This document shows, piece by piece, positions 42,401 through 51,186 of a DNA stretch of 64,000 nucleotides. Numbering within the stretch: the first letter of the stretch is position 1; each line of letters starts with the position of its first letter. Source of the stretch: Sphingomonas kyeonggiensis (lineage in GTDB: Bacteria; Pseudomonadota; Alphaproteobacteria; Sphingomonadales; Sphingomonadaceae); NCBI RefSeq assembly GCF_030812785.1, contig NZ_JAUSTJ010000001.1:1488001-1552000 (forward strand), read 5' to 3'. A program made the position numbers and the translations under genes. The notes under the pieces were generated by a model. The model was not told the DNA's origin. It did no database searches and saw only the letters and a program-made list of their open reading frames with translations.

Positions 42401-44075
42401 TGGCGGCCACGGCGAAATCATGGACGAAGGCGCCGCCGCTGAGCGCGGTCGGCACTTCCTCGATCACGCGGAAGCCGAAATTCTCGAACGCCGGCACCGC
42501 GTCGGACAGCGCCAGCGCGCCGTCCTGGGCGTAGAGCTTCACGCGATATTCGCCGGGCTTGCCGTCGATCGCGGTGATCCGCGCCGAGCGGTCGCCGGGG
42601 CCTTCGAGCTTGGCGAAGCAGAGGATGTCGCGCGCCGCCTCTTCGGGGGTGCTGGTGGTGCGATAGGCGGGCGGGAAAGCCTGGGCGTAGCGCAGCGCGA
42701 GCCGTGTCGCGCCGGTCGGCCCGGTATCCTCCATCAAGGCGGCTTCCACCGCCGGCACCCAGCCGCGCATCATCCGCTCGAGCTGGCGGTCGAGCGCCTC
42801 GGCATCGGGCATGGTGCCGCCGGCGCGCAGATCGAGCGTGTAGCGCAGCAGTGCCACTTCGCCGTCTTCCAGCGCGATCGACCAGTTGATGATCTTGGCG
42901 TGGCTCGCATCGGCGAGCAGCTCGCCCACCGCCTCGCGCCGGGTGGTGGTAACTTCGTCGCGCGGCAGCCAGACGAACGCGAACAAATGGCGGCCGAGCA
43001 GGCTCTTGACCAGCGCGAGCTTGGAGCGCGGCCGATCGGCGACCGACATCGAGGTGAGCACGAGATGCTCGAGCGAATCGGCATCGAACGCGGTGGTGAG
43101 GTCGTGCGGCAGCGCGGTGAGCGCGTGCGCCATCGCCTTGCCGGTATGGCCCTTGGGATCGAAGCCGAACTTGCGCTCCAGCCCTTCCAGCCGCGCGCGC
43201 AGCACCGGCACTTCGTCGGGATCGGCGAACAGCGCGGCGCTGGTCCACAGGCCGGCATGGATCGACAGGCCGGTCACGTCGCTGCCGGTGGTGATCGGCA
43301 CCGCGACGATGTCGAGCGGCACGCGGCGGTGGACCGGCGAGATCGAATTGGACTTGAGCAGCAGCGGCGCCTCGCCGCCCTTCTTGAAATAGTCGATCGC
43401 GGCCTTGCGCGAGGCCTCGGCGAGGATCGGCGTGTCGAGTTCGTGCCGGGCGAGGCCGAGCTGATCGGACACGTCGCCATTGGTACGCCAGGTCTCGTGG
43501 CCGAGCAGCGTCATCGCGCCTTCCTGGAACCAGCGGAGCAGCTTCGCACCTTCGCGCGAGCCGATCGTGGCGGCATCCGCGCCCATCGCGCCCTGCAGCG
43601 CGCGCCAGTCGTGCACGGCGTCGCGAACCTGGGCGAGGGTGCGCTCCAGCTCGACGACCAGGCTGCGGCGCGCGCGCGCATCGGCACGGTCCATCTCGAT
43701 ATAGATCATCGATTCGCGCTTGCCGGCGCCGATCGATTCGAGCTTGCCCGATGCCTCGCGCTCGACGGCGATGACGGGATGGATGATGCGGTGAACGGCA
43801 ACGCCGTAGGTCGCGATCGCGCCCGAGATCGAATCGACGAGGAAGGGCATGTCGTCATTGACGACGGCGAGCCGCATCCGGCGGCTCTCCTCGCCCTGGA
43901 AGGTCTCCAGCGCGACCTTCGCGGTATCCGGCGGCCGGATGGCGGCGGCTTCCGCGACGAAATTCGCCGCCTCCGCGCGCTCGGCCTCGCCGAAATCTTC
44001 CAACTCTCCCGGCAGCGCTCCCTCGAGCAACCGCGCTTCGAACGCCTGCGTCAGCGACGTCATCATGCTTTTCAT
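39477..44075 (-). CDS. gdhB: NAD-specific glutamate dehydrogenase, large (about 170 kDa) type
   Basis: 1,532 residues, normal for the large bacterial L-GDH class (about 1,500-1,650). The N-terminal half has ACT/PAS-like regulatory modules ([40 protein letters not shown]). The catalytic domain spans roughly 730-1230, with the substrate-site [35 protein letters not shown] and the dinucleotide-binding stretch [20 protein letters not shown]. The C-terminus is helical. It deaminates glutamate to 2-oxoglutarate, catabolically. The start is taken at [10 protein letters not shown] (44075), with MMTSL as an alternative. It is a single gene with its own terminator. Confidence 0.96.
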   Translation of the reverse strand: [1532 protein letters not shown]

Positions 44076-44184
44076 GAGAGTGAGGCCTACGCCTCTGCGG
44101 TGACCGGCTCAAGACTCTCGCGCAAGAAAATTACAATTTTGCGGAGAATGACCGGAAGGCGCACGAAAGTGTCGGGGTGGTTAC

Positions 44185-44291
44185 CGTCATCCCCGCGAAA
44201 GCGGGGACCCATCTCGCGGCCTATCCGCGAGTACGGCAGGCATATTCGTTGCGCGCACAGGAGACAGGCCCCCGCTTTCGCGGGGGTGACG
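44185..44291. repeat. REP-like inverted repeat (CGTCATCCCCGCGAAAGCGG type)
   Basis: CGTCATCCCCGCGAAAGCGG plus GGACCC on the left and GGCCCCCGCTTTCGCGGGGG plus TGACG on the right face each other across about 55 bases. The arms differ more than in other copies, so it may be an older insertion. Confidence 0.85.
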
Positions 44292-44315
44292 ACGGGAACT
44301 GCGATGCAGGCAGGC

Positions 44316-45593
44316 TCAGGCCGCGGCCTTGCGTACCGCGCGTTCGGTGAGCGGGCTGTCCTCGACCCGGGCGACGATATCGAGGCCCTTCTTGCCGGCG
44401 CGGGCGAGCAGCACGACGAACTCGCTGTTCGTCGGCATGTCGACCGTGATGTCGATATGGGCGAGCGGCGGGCGGCTGCGCAGCTCGGCGGCGATCTGGG
44501 CGAAGGTGTCGGGCTTCGGCGCCGGGCGGCGATATTCGCGCTCGGCCTTCACCACGCCCTTGATCCCGCCCTCGGCCGAATCGAGGAATGCGTCGAGCCC
44601 GCCCTGCGGCACGTCTGCGCGCTTTGCATGGCTGAGCACCGCGGCGAATTCGGTGACGCGGGTCTTGTCGTAATCGGCGCCGAAGACGAGCTTCACGGCC
44701 GGGGTCATCGGCGCGCGGGCCTGGACGGTGAGGCCGGCATCGGCGAGCAGCTCGGCATAGGTCTCGCCATCCTCGTCGGCGGCGAGCGCGAAATCATAGG
44801 CGCGGGCGAGGGCGCGGTAGAGCGCCGAGCGGCTGCGCGTGTCCGATGCACGGGCGGCAGCGGCCGATTCGCGGGCGAGCAGCAGCTTGTCGGCCAGGCT
44901 GGCATCGGCGCGGACCGGCGATTCGGCGGGCGTCTCCTCGGCCGGGGCGCTGGGCGCGAAGCCGGCGCTGGGGCCGTCGGCCCAGACCGGGGCGGCGACC
45001 AGACTGCGCGGCGCGGTGCGGCGGGCTTCCTCGACTTCGGCTTCCAGCTTGGCCTGGGTCTCGGCGTCGACCAGCTCCTTCCAGTTGATCACGCCATAGA
45101 TGAAGTCGATCGTGTCCTCATCGGAGGAGAAGGGCATCAGGATGCCGCGATAGAGCGTGTTGTGCCCACGCGTGCCGACGAACTCGGCCTCGAAGCCGAT
45201 CGGCGCGCGATTCGCGATGATCTGCAGATAATGGTCGGTCAGGCGCGAGAGCAGCGAGCGGCTGGGCACCTGGGCGACATGGGTGATCGAAGTGTCGAGC
45301 CCGGTCTCCTCGCGCAGCGCGCGGCCGAGGAAGCGAATCGCCGGATCGTCGACGCCCTTGGAGAAGTCGAGCAGCACGCTGTGCGCGCCGAAATCCATGA
45401 TGTTGTCCGGATCAAGATCCTCGATCGACGGATAGGCGCGGCCGTGGAGCAGCGAGACCCAGTGGTTGTAGGCGCGCACGTGCATGCGGCGCTCGTCGGT
45501 GCCGATTTCGAGCGGGCGATCGTTGACGGCCTCGTCCGGCTCTCCTCGCGGGTTCGAGTCGAGCGGGTGATTGCTGCCGCGCGCCATGTCCAT
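44316..45593 (-). CDS. PAS-domain (PAS_5) protein of unknown function
   Basis: 425 residues. The N-terminal domain (about 40-175) matches PAS_5: HVRAYNHWVSLLHGRAYPSI, EDLDPDNIMDFGAHSVLLDF, AIRFLGRALREETG. The middle is Ala/Pro-rich and probably disordered. The C-terminal part (VKLVFGADYDKTRVTEFAAV, PPLAHIDITVDMPTNSEFVV) forms another folded unit. No output domain is recognised, so it may be a binding partner or sensor. No signal peptide. Confidence 0.78.
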   Translation of the reverse strand: MDMARGSNHPLDSNPRGEPDEAVNDRPLEIGTDERRMHVRAYNHWVSLLHGRAYPSIEDLDPDNIMDFGAHSVLLDFSKGVDDPAIRFLGRALREETGLDTSITHVAQVPSRSLLSRLTDHYLQIIANRAPIGFEAEFVGTRGHNTLYRGILMPFSSDEDTIDFIYGVINWKELVDAETQAKLEAEVEEARRTAPRSLVAAPVWADGPSAGFAPSAPAEETPAESPVRADASLADKLLLARESAAAARASDTRSRSALYRALARAYDFALAADEDGETYAELLADAGLTVQARAPMTPAVKLVFGADYDKTRVTEFAAVLSHAKRADVPQGGLDAFLDSAEGGIKGVVKAEREYRRPAPKPDTFAQIAAELRSRPPLAHIDITVDMPTNSEFVVLLARAGKKGLDIVARVEDSPLTERAVRKAAA

Positions 45594-45787
45594 GCCAGAT
45601 GCTCCACTCGGGGCGAACGCGCCCCCTTATTTGTAGAACGGCTTGTGCACGCCCTGTGGTAAACGACGCGTAAAGGCGGTGCTTTTACGGAGGTTTTGGC
45701 GGCAAGGGTTTCGCAACGCTTGTCAGCTACAAAACATGCTGGTAAGCGCGCCGCTCCTTCGGGGGTGGAAGCACTTCCGTTCGGTTG

Positions 45788-45863
45788 GCCGCCTTAGCTC
45801 AGCTGGTAGAGCATCGCATTCGTAATGCGGGGGTCACAGGTTCGAGTCCTGTAGGCGGCACCA
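45788..45863 (+). tRNA. tRNA-Thr (CGT)
   Basis: 76 bases. Acceptor stem GCCGCCT/AGGCGGC, D-loop TTAGCTCAGCTGGTAGAGCA, anticodon CGT in CATTCGTAATG, T-loop GGTTCGAGTCC, CCA encoded at 45861-45863. Confidence 0.97.
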
Positions 45864-45915
45864 TTTTCCATACAGCGTTGGAACAAGGACGGGCAGCACC
45901 GCACGGTCGCGAGCG

Positions 45916-46317
45916 TCAGGCCGGGACGCGTCGCGGGGAGAGCGCCTCGATGATGCGGCAATCGGCGATCGTCGGCCCCTTGCAGCCTTCCAGGCGGCGG
46001 ACCAGCTCTTCCCGCAGTGCCTGCAGGTCCGCCAGCTTGCGGTCGATCTCGGCGACATGGGCGATCGTGATCGCGTCCACCTCGCTGCAGGGCGCGTCGC
46101 GGTCGTCGGCCAGCCGCAGCAGCGTCCGCACCTGGTCCAGCGTGAAACCGAGATCGCGCGAGCGGCGGATGAAGGACAGCCGGTCGAGATGCGGCTGCTC
46201 GTAGATCCGGTAGTTGCCGCCGTTGCGCGCGGGCGCCGGGATCAGCCCCTCCGCCTCGTAATAGCGGATCGTCTCCACCTTGGTGCCGGTGGCGCGGGCC
46301 AGGTCGCCGATCTTCAT
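45916..46317 (-). CDS. MerR-family metal-sensing regulator (CadR/PbrR type)
   Basis: 133 residues: MKIGDLARATGTKVETIRYY is the MerR winged helix, then NYRIYEQPHLDRLSFIRRSR and the dimer helix. Cysteines 77, 112 and 120 (CSEVDAI; EGCKGPTIADC) fit the Cd/Pb/Zn-binding pattern of CadR and PbrR (about 77, 112, 119). The gene diverges from a czc-type efflux operon, and a MerR-type dyad lies between them. The ions sensed cannot be told from the sequence alone. Confidence 0.93.
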   Translation of the reverse strand: MKIGDLARATGTKVETIRYYEAEGLIPAPARNGGNYRIYEQPHLDRLSFIRRSRDLGFTLDQVRTLLRLADDRDAPCSEVDAITIAHVAEIDRKLADLQALREELVRRLEGCKGPTIADCRIIEALSPRRVPA

Positions 46318-46319
46318 CC

Positions 46320-46350
46320 TTGACCCTCTAGTCACTTCAGGGTGCACGGG
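46320..46350 (+). promoter_or_regulatory. MerR-type operator/promoter for the metal efflux unit
   Basis: TTGACC (46320-46325) is a good -35. It is followed by the dyad ACCCTCTAGT/CACTTCAGGGT (46323-46343), which is very close to known MerR-family operators of the ACYCTATAGTARCTRYAGRG kind. The -10 at the expected long spacing (19-20 bases) is weak (CACGGG region). It lies between the regulator start and the first gene of the efflux unit. Confidence 0.75.
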
Positions 46351-46376
46351 TCGAGCCCGAAGCGCCGACTCAGGGG

Positions 46377-46772
46377 ATGCCGATGGCCGATGATTGCCGC
46401 GCGATGACATTGCGATCCTCAGCGGCTATGCCGGGGGCGATGCTGCGACGCGCATGGGTCTTGCTCCTTTGCCTGCTGGCGTCGTCGCTGATGGCGACGG
46501 CGACCGTGCACGCGCAGGAGAACTATGGTGCGACCCCGGCCAGCTGCGAGGGCGCCGCGCACGTCGAAGGCGATGCCGATCAGGTTCCCGCCGATGGCGA
46601 CCAGCCCTTCCCGCATCATCATGCCACCTGCCACGGGCACAGCCTGTCCGCCCCCACTGCTTCCCCGGCCTTCCTTCTGGTGACGAACAGGGGCGAGAGG
46701 CCCAGCGCGTCCAGCATGTCCCGGCTTGCGAAGCGCATGATCGATCCCGCCCTGGAGCCTCCGCGCGCCTGA
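46377..46772 (+). CDS. Histidine-rich exported protein of the metal efflux unit
   Basis: 131 residues, with ATG at 46377; the ATG at 46383 has better spacing to AGGGG. A signal peptide (WVLLLCLLASSLMATATVHA) ends near residue 46. The mature part has a His cluster (PFPHHHATCHGH) and two cysteines, so it probably binds metal in the periplasm. Such proteins are common ahead of czc-type genes in sphingomonads. It lies 76 bases before the czcB-like gene, downstream of the MerR operator. Confidence 0.75.
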   Translation: MPMADDCRAMTLRSSAAMPGAMLRRAWVLLLCLLASSLMATATVHAQENYGATPASCEGAAHVEGDADQVPADGDQPFPHHHATCHGHSLSAPTASPAFLLVTNRGERPSASSMSRLAKRMIDPALEPPRA

Positions 46773-46848
46773 CCCTCGGGCCCTCGCGCCCGTCGTCAAT
46801 TTTCAAGGCTCGCTCGGCGCGACTCTCCGCCGATCCAGGGAAGAAACC

Positions 46849-47997
46849 ATGCAACGCATCTTTGCGGCATTGCCGCTCCTGTTCACGCTCGCCGCCTGTG
46901 GGGGCGAGGGAAATCCGTCCGGCGCTCCGGAAAACCACGCCGAGGCCGAGGCCGGCCACATGGCGGAAGGCGTCGTCACCCTGACGCCGCAGCAGATCGC
47001 GACGGCGGGCATCGAACTCGTTCGGCCGACCCTCGGCGGCGCCGGCGGCGCGATCGAGGCCCCCGCCATGATCGAAAGCGATCCCGACCTGACCCGCGTG
47101 GTCGCTGCCCCGATCGAGGGCCGGGTCGTCGCGCTCACCCGCAACCTTGGCGATCAGGTCCGGCGCGGCGAGACGCTGGCGGTCCTCGAAAGCCGCGAGG
47201 CTGCGTCGATGCAGGCGGAGGTCGAGAAGGCGGTCTCGCGGCTGAAGCTGGCCCGCGCCACGCTCGACCGCGACGAAGCGCTCTACAAGCGCGGGTTCCG
47301 GCCCCTGCGCGAAGTCCAGATCTCGCGCGCCGATTTCGAACAGGCCGAAACCGGGCTGCGGCTCGCCCGGCAGCAGCTCGCCGCTTCGGGCGTGCGCGGC
47401 ACCAGCCTCAACCGGATCGTCGTCGCTGCACCGATCTCGGGCCGGATCGTCGCCCGGAGCGCTTCGCTGGGGCAGGTGTTCATGGCCGATGCGGCCGAGA
47501 CCGAGCTGTTCCGCATCGCCGATACCGGCCGGCTGAGCGTCACCCTGTCGCTCTCCGCGGCGGATGCCGCGCGCGTCAAGCCGGGCGCCCCGGTGGAGGT
47601 CAGCGCAACCGGCCGGCGTGCGACCGCCAGCATCCGCTTCGTATCGCCCGCGCTCGATCCGCAGACCCGGCTGGTGCGGGCCATCGCCCGGCTCGACAAT
47701 CGCAGCGGGACGTGGCGCGTCGGCGAGACGGTCAATGCCGCCGTCCAGCTTCCCGGCGGGGGCGGCGACGGCGCGCTGCGCGTGCCGACCACCGCGGTGC
47801 AGACCGTCGAAGGCAAGGCGATGGTGTTCGTCCGCACCGATAGCGGCTTCCGCGCCACGCCCGTCACGCTGGGGCGGCAGGATGGTGCCGCGGTGGTCGT
47901 GACCGGGGGCCTCACCGGGCGCGAGCAGATCGCCGCGACCAACAGCTTCACCCTGAAGTCCGCGCTCGGTGCCGCCGAAGCCGGGCATGAGGACTGA
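46849..47997 (+). CDS. czcB: RND efflux periplasmic adaptor, CzcB type
   Basis: 382 residues with a lipoprotein signal (LPLLFTLAACGGEG, lipobox LAAC, Cys17). Membrane-fusion protein order is visible: LTPQQIATAGIELVRP, barrel/lipoyl EGRVVALTRNLGDQVRRGET, a coiled-coil hairpin (SRLKLARATLDRDEALYKRG), VVAAPISGRIVARSASLGQV, and a C-terminal beta-barrel with TGREQIAATNSF. It links the inner-membrane pump to an outer-membrane channel. The gene ends 3 bases before czcA. No His-rich N-terminal extension is present except a short GHM. Confidence 0.93.
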   Translation: MQRIFAALPLLFTLAACGGEGNPSGAPENHAEAEAGHMAEGVVTLTPQQIATAGIELVRPTLGGAGGAIEAPAMIESDPDLTRVVAAPIEGRVVALTRNLGDQVRRGETLAVLESREAASMQAEVEKAVSRLKLARATLDRDEALYKRGFRPLREVQISRADFEQAETGLRLARQQLAASGVRGTSLNRIVVAAPISGRIVARSASLGQVFMADAAETELFRIADTGRLSVTLSLSAADAARVKPGAPVEVSATGRRATASIRFVSPALDPQTRLVRAIARLDNRSGTWRVGETVNAAVQLPGGGGDGALRVPTTAVQTVEGKAMVFVRTDSGFRATPVTLGRQDGAAVVVTGGLTGREQIAATNSFTLKSALGAAEAGHED

Positions 47998-48000
47998 GCG

Positions 48001-51000
48001 ATGATCGGCAAGCTCGTCAGCTGGGCCGTCGACAAGCGCTGGCTTGTCCTGTTGCTCACCGCCGTCGCCGCGATCATCGGAGCCGCCAGCCTGTGGCGCC
48101 TGCCGATCGACGCCGTGCCCGATATCACCAACAACCAGGTGCAGGTGAACGTCCTCGCGCCTGCCCTGTCGCCCGAGCTGATCGAGAAGCAGGTCGCCTT
48201 TCCGATCGAGACGGCGCTGGCCGGGATCAAGGGGCTGGAGAACACCCGCTCACTGAGCCGCAACGGCTTCGCGCAGGTGACCGCGGTATTCAGCGATTCG
48301 ACCGACATCTATTTCGCCAGGGCGCAGGTGCAGGAGCGCCTGACCGCGGCGCAGGAGACGCTGCCCGCGGGCGTCAGGCCCGAGATGGGGCCGATCGCGA
48401 CCGGCCTGGGCGAGGTCTATATCTGGACGCTGCGCTATGCCGAGCGCGGCCATGCCCAGCACCGCCCCGGCGAACCGGGCCTGCAGCCCGACGGCAGCTA
48501 TATCACGCCCGAGGGCGACCGGCTGGCGAACGAGGCCGACAAGGCGACCTATCTCCACACCGTGCAGGACTGGATCGTCGCGCCGCAGGTGAAGGCGGTG
48601 GACGGCGTGGCGGGCGTCGATTCGCTCGGCGGCTATGAGAAGGAATATCTCGTCGTCCCCGATGCGCAGCGGCTGGCGGGGCTCCGGCTCTCGCTCGCCG
48701 ATCTCGCGGCGGCGCTGGAGCGCAACAACGTCGCCACCGGCGGCGGCACGGTCAACCGGAACGGCGAGGGGCTGGCGGTGCGTGCCGATGCCCGCATCCG
48801 CAGCCTTGCCCAGCTGCGCGACCGGGTGATCGCCACTCGTGACGGCGTGCCGATCACGCTCGGGCAGGTCGCGGAGGTGCGGCTCGGCCAGGGCGTCCGC
48901 ATGGGCTCGGGATCGGAGAATGCGAAGGAAGTCGTCACCGGCACCGCGATCATGCGGATCGGCGAGAACAGCCGCACGGTTTCCTCGGGCGTCGATGCCA
49001 AGCTCAAGACGATCGGGTCCGCACTGCCGCGGGACATCGTGATCGAGCCGGTGCTCGACCGGACCAAGCTGGTCGATGCGACCATCGCCACCGTCGCGCG
49101 CAATCTCTCCGAGGGCGCGCTGCTGGTGATCGCGGTGCTGTTCCTGCTGCTCGGAAACCTGCGCGCGGCGCTGATCGCGGCGCTGGTCATTCCGATCACC
49201 ATGCTGATGACGAGCTTCGGGATGCTCCGTGTCGGCGTATCGGCGAACCTGATGAGCCTCGGCGCGCTCGATTTCGGGCTGATCGTCGATGGCGCGGTGA
49301 TCATCGTCGAGAATGCGCTGCGGCGCATCGCCGATCGCCAGCATGCCGAGGGCCGGGCGCTCACGCTGCCGGAGCGGCTCGAGGTGATTGCCGCCGCCGC
49401 CCGCGAGATGATCCGTCCCTCGGTCTATGGGCAGGCGATCGTCATCCTCGTCTATGTGCCGCTGCTCACCCTGAGCGGGGTCGAGGGGCGGACCTTCGAG
49501 CCGATGGCGCTCACCGTGATCATCGCGCTGGCCTGCGCCTTCCTGCTTTCGATCACCTTCGTGCCGGCGGCGATCGCCTGCCTGTTGTCGCGGCCGGTCG
49601 CGGAGAAGGAGAACCGTATCCTCGCCTGGCTGCGCCGGCGCTACGAGCCGGGGCTGGACCGTGCGCTGCGCTGGCCGAAGCTGGTGATCGGTATCGCGAT
49701 CGGCGCGGCGGCGCTCGGTGGGCTGGCCTTCACCACCCTGGGCCAGGAGTTCCTCCCCCAGCTCGATGAGGGCGATGTGCTGGTCTCGGCCTTCCGCGTG
49801 CCGGGCACCTCGGTCGAGCAGAGCCAGGCGATGCAGTTCCAGATCGAGCGCGCGTTGCGTGGCATGCCCGAGATCCGGACGGTGTTCTCGCGCACCGGCA
49901 CCGCGGAGGTCGCCTCCGATCCGATGCCGCCCAACGCCACCGACACCTTCATCATGCTCAAGGACCGCAAGGACTGGCCCAACCCGTCGGAGCCGAAATC
50001 TTCGGTGGTCGAGCGGATCGAGGCGCGGCTCGCGAGCGTCCCCGGCCATGCCTATGAAGTCACCCAGCCGATCCAGATGCGCTTCAACGAGCTGATCGCG
50101 GGTGTCCGCTCGGACGTTGCCGTGAAGGTGTTCGGCGAGGACTTTGCCGAGATGAACGCCACCGCGGCGAAGATCGCCGCGGTGCTGCGCCGCACGCCGG
50201 GGGCACAAGATGTGAAGGTGGAGCAGACCGAGGGCCTGCCGATGCTCGACATCGCCTATGCCCAGGACCGCGCCTCGGTGGTGGGCGTCAGCGCCCAGGA
50301 TGTGGCCGATACCGTCGCCATCGCCGTGGGCGGCCGCGAAGCGGGCAGGATCTTCGAGGGGGATCGCAGTTTCCCCGTCATGATCCGCCTGGACGATGCC
50401 AGCCGCGCCAATCTTGAGACGCTGGGGCAGACTCCGGTGCCAACGCCCGGGGGCGGCTTCGTGCCGCTTGCCTCGGTCGCCGATATCCGGCTGGTCGATG
50501 GGCCGAACCAGATCAGCCGCGAGAACGGCAAGCGCCGCGTGGTGGTACAGGCCAATGTCCGCGGCCGCGACGTTGCCGGCGTCGTCGCCGATGCCCGTGC
50601 GGCGATCGGGCGTGAGGTGCAGCTGCCGGCGGGTACCTGGCTGGAATGGGGCGGGCAGTTCGAGAACCTCGCCTCCGCGCGCGACCGGCTGATGCTGGTG
50701 GTGCCCGGCTGCTTCGCGCTGATCCTGCTGCTGCTGTTCGGGGCACTGGGCAATCTCCGCGATGCCGCGATCGTGTTCACCGGGGTTCCGCTGGCGCTTG
50801 TCGGTGGTGTGCTTGCCCTGCTGCTGCGCGGCATGCCGTTCTCGATCTCCGCTGCGGTGGGGCTGATCGCCCTGTCCGGCATCGCCGTGCTCAACGGACT
50901 GGTGATGCTGACCGCGATCCAGCAGCTCGTCGCCGAAGGACGCGATCGCGCGACGGCGGCGCGGGAGGGGGCGCTCGCCCGCCTGCGGCCGGTGGCGATG

Positions 51001-51186
51001 ACCGCGCTGGTGGCGAGCCTGGGCTTCGTGCCGATGGCGCTCGGCCATGGCGCGGGTGCCGAGGTACAGAAGCCGCTGGCGACCGTTGTGATCGGGGGGC
51101 TGATCAGCGCGACGCTGCTGACCCTGTTCGTGCTGCCGACACTCTACGCGAGATTCGGCCAGGGGCGACGACGAGCAGGTGATTGA
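48001..51186 (+). CDS. czcA: Heavy-metal efflux RND transporter, CzcA type
   Basis: 1,061 residues with twelve predicted helices. CzcA hallmarks are the N-terminal WRLPIDAVPDITNNQVQVNV, VAFPIETALAGIKGLENTRS, and in TM4 (about 421-435) LGALDFGLIVDGAVIIVENA, where the DFG-IVDGAV pattern typical of divalent-cation HME pumps holds the proton-relay aspartates. The pump exports Zn, Cd or Co ions with CzcB using proton import. No czcC-like outer-membrane gene follows, so an unlinked TolC-type channel must serve. This is the last gene of the unit. Confidence 0.95.
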   Translation: MIGKLVSWAVDKRWLVLLLTAVAAIIGAASLWRLPIDAVPDITNNQVQVNVLAPALSPELIEKQVAFPIETALAGIKGLENTRSLSRNGFAQVTAVFSDSTDIYFARAQVQERLTAAQETLPAGVRPEMGPIATGLGEVYIWTLRYAERGHAQHRPGEPGLQPDGSYITPEGDRLANEADKATYLHTVQDWIVAPQVKAVDGVAGVDSLGGYEKEYLVVPDAQRLAGLRLSLADLAAALERNNVATGGGTVNRNGEGLAVRADARIRSLAQLRDRVIATRDGVPITLGQVAEVRLGQGVRMGSGSENAKEVVTGTAIMRIGENSRTVSSGVDAKLKTIGSALPRDIVIEPVLDRTKLVDATIATVARNLSEGALLVIAVLFLLLGNLRAALIAALVIPITMLMTSFGMLRVGVSANLMSLGALDFGLIVDGAVIIVENALRRIADRQHAEGRALTLPERLEVIAAAAREMIRPSVYGQAIVILVYVPLLTLSGVEGRTFEPMALTVIIALACAFLLSITFVPAAIACLLSRPVAEKENRILAWLRRRYEPGLDRALRWPKLVIGIAIGAAALGGLAFTTLGQEFLPQLDEGDVLVSAFRVPGTSVEQSQAMQFQIERALRGMPEIRTVFSRTGTAEVASDPMPPNATDTFIMLKDRKDWPNPSEPKSSVVERIEARLASVPGHAYEVTQPIQMRFNELIAGVRSDVAVKVFGEDFAEMNATAAKIAAVLRRTPGAQDVKVEQTEGLPMLDIAYAQDRASVVGVSAQDVADTVAIAVGGREAGRIFEGDRSFPVMIRLDDASRANLETLGQTPVPTPGGGFVPLASVADIRLVDGPNQISRENGKRRVVVQANVRGRDVAGVVADARAAIGREVQLPAGTWLEWGGQFENLASARDRLMLVVPGCFALILLLLFGALGNLRDAAIVFTGVPLALVGGVLALLLRGMPFSISAAVGLIALSGIAVLNGLVMLTAIQQLVAEGRDRATAAREGALARLRPVAMTALVASLGFVPMALGHGAGAEVQKPLATVVIGGLISATLLTLFVLPTLYARFGQGRRRAGD

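Noticed and set aside
40245..45662. An 1,805-codon open frame on the plus strand opposite gdhB and the PAS gene
   Set aside because: It is antisense to two clearly conserved proteins. High-GC codon use keeps the opposite strand open. The translation is rich in Arg, Gly, Asp and His with no recognisable motif.
48250..51048. A 932-codon minus-strand frame opposite czcA
   Set aside because: It is a mirror of the RND transporter coding sequence and has no hydrophobic or domain structure of its own.
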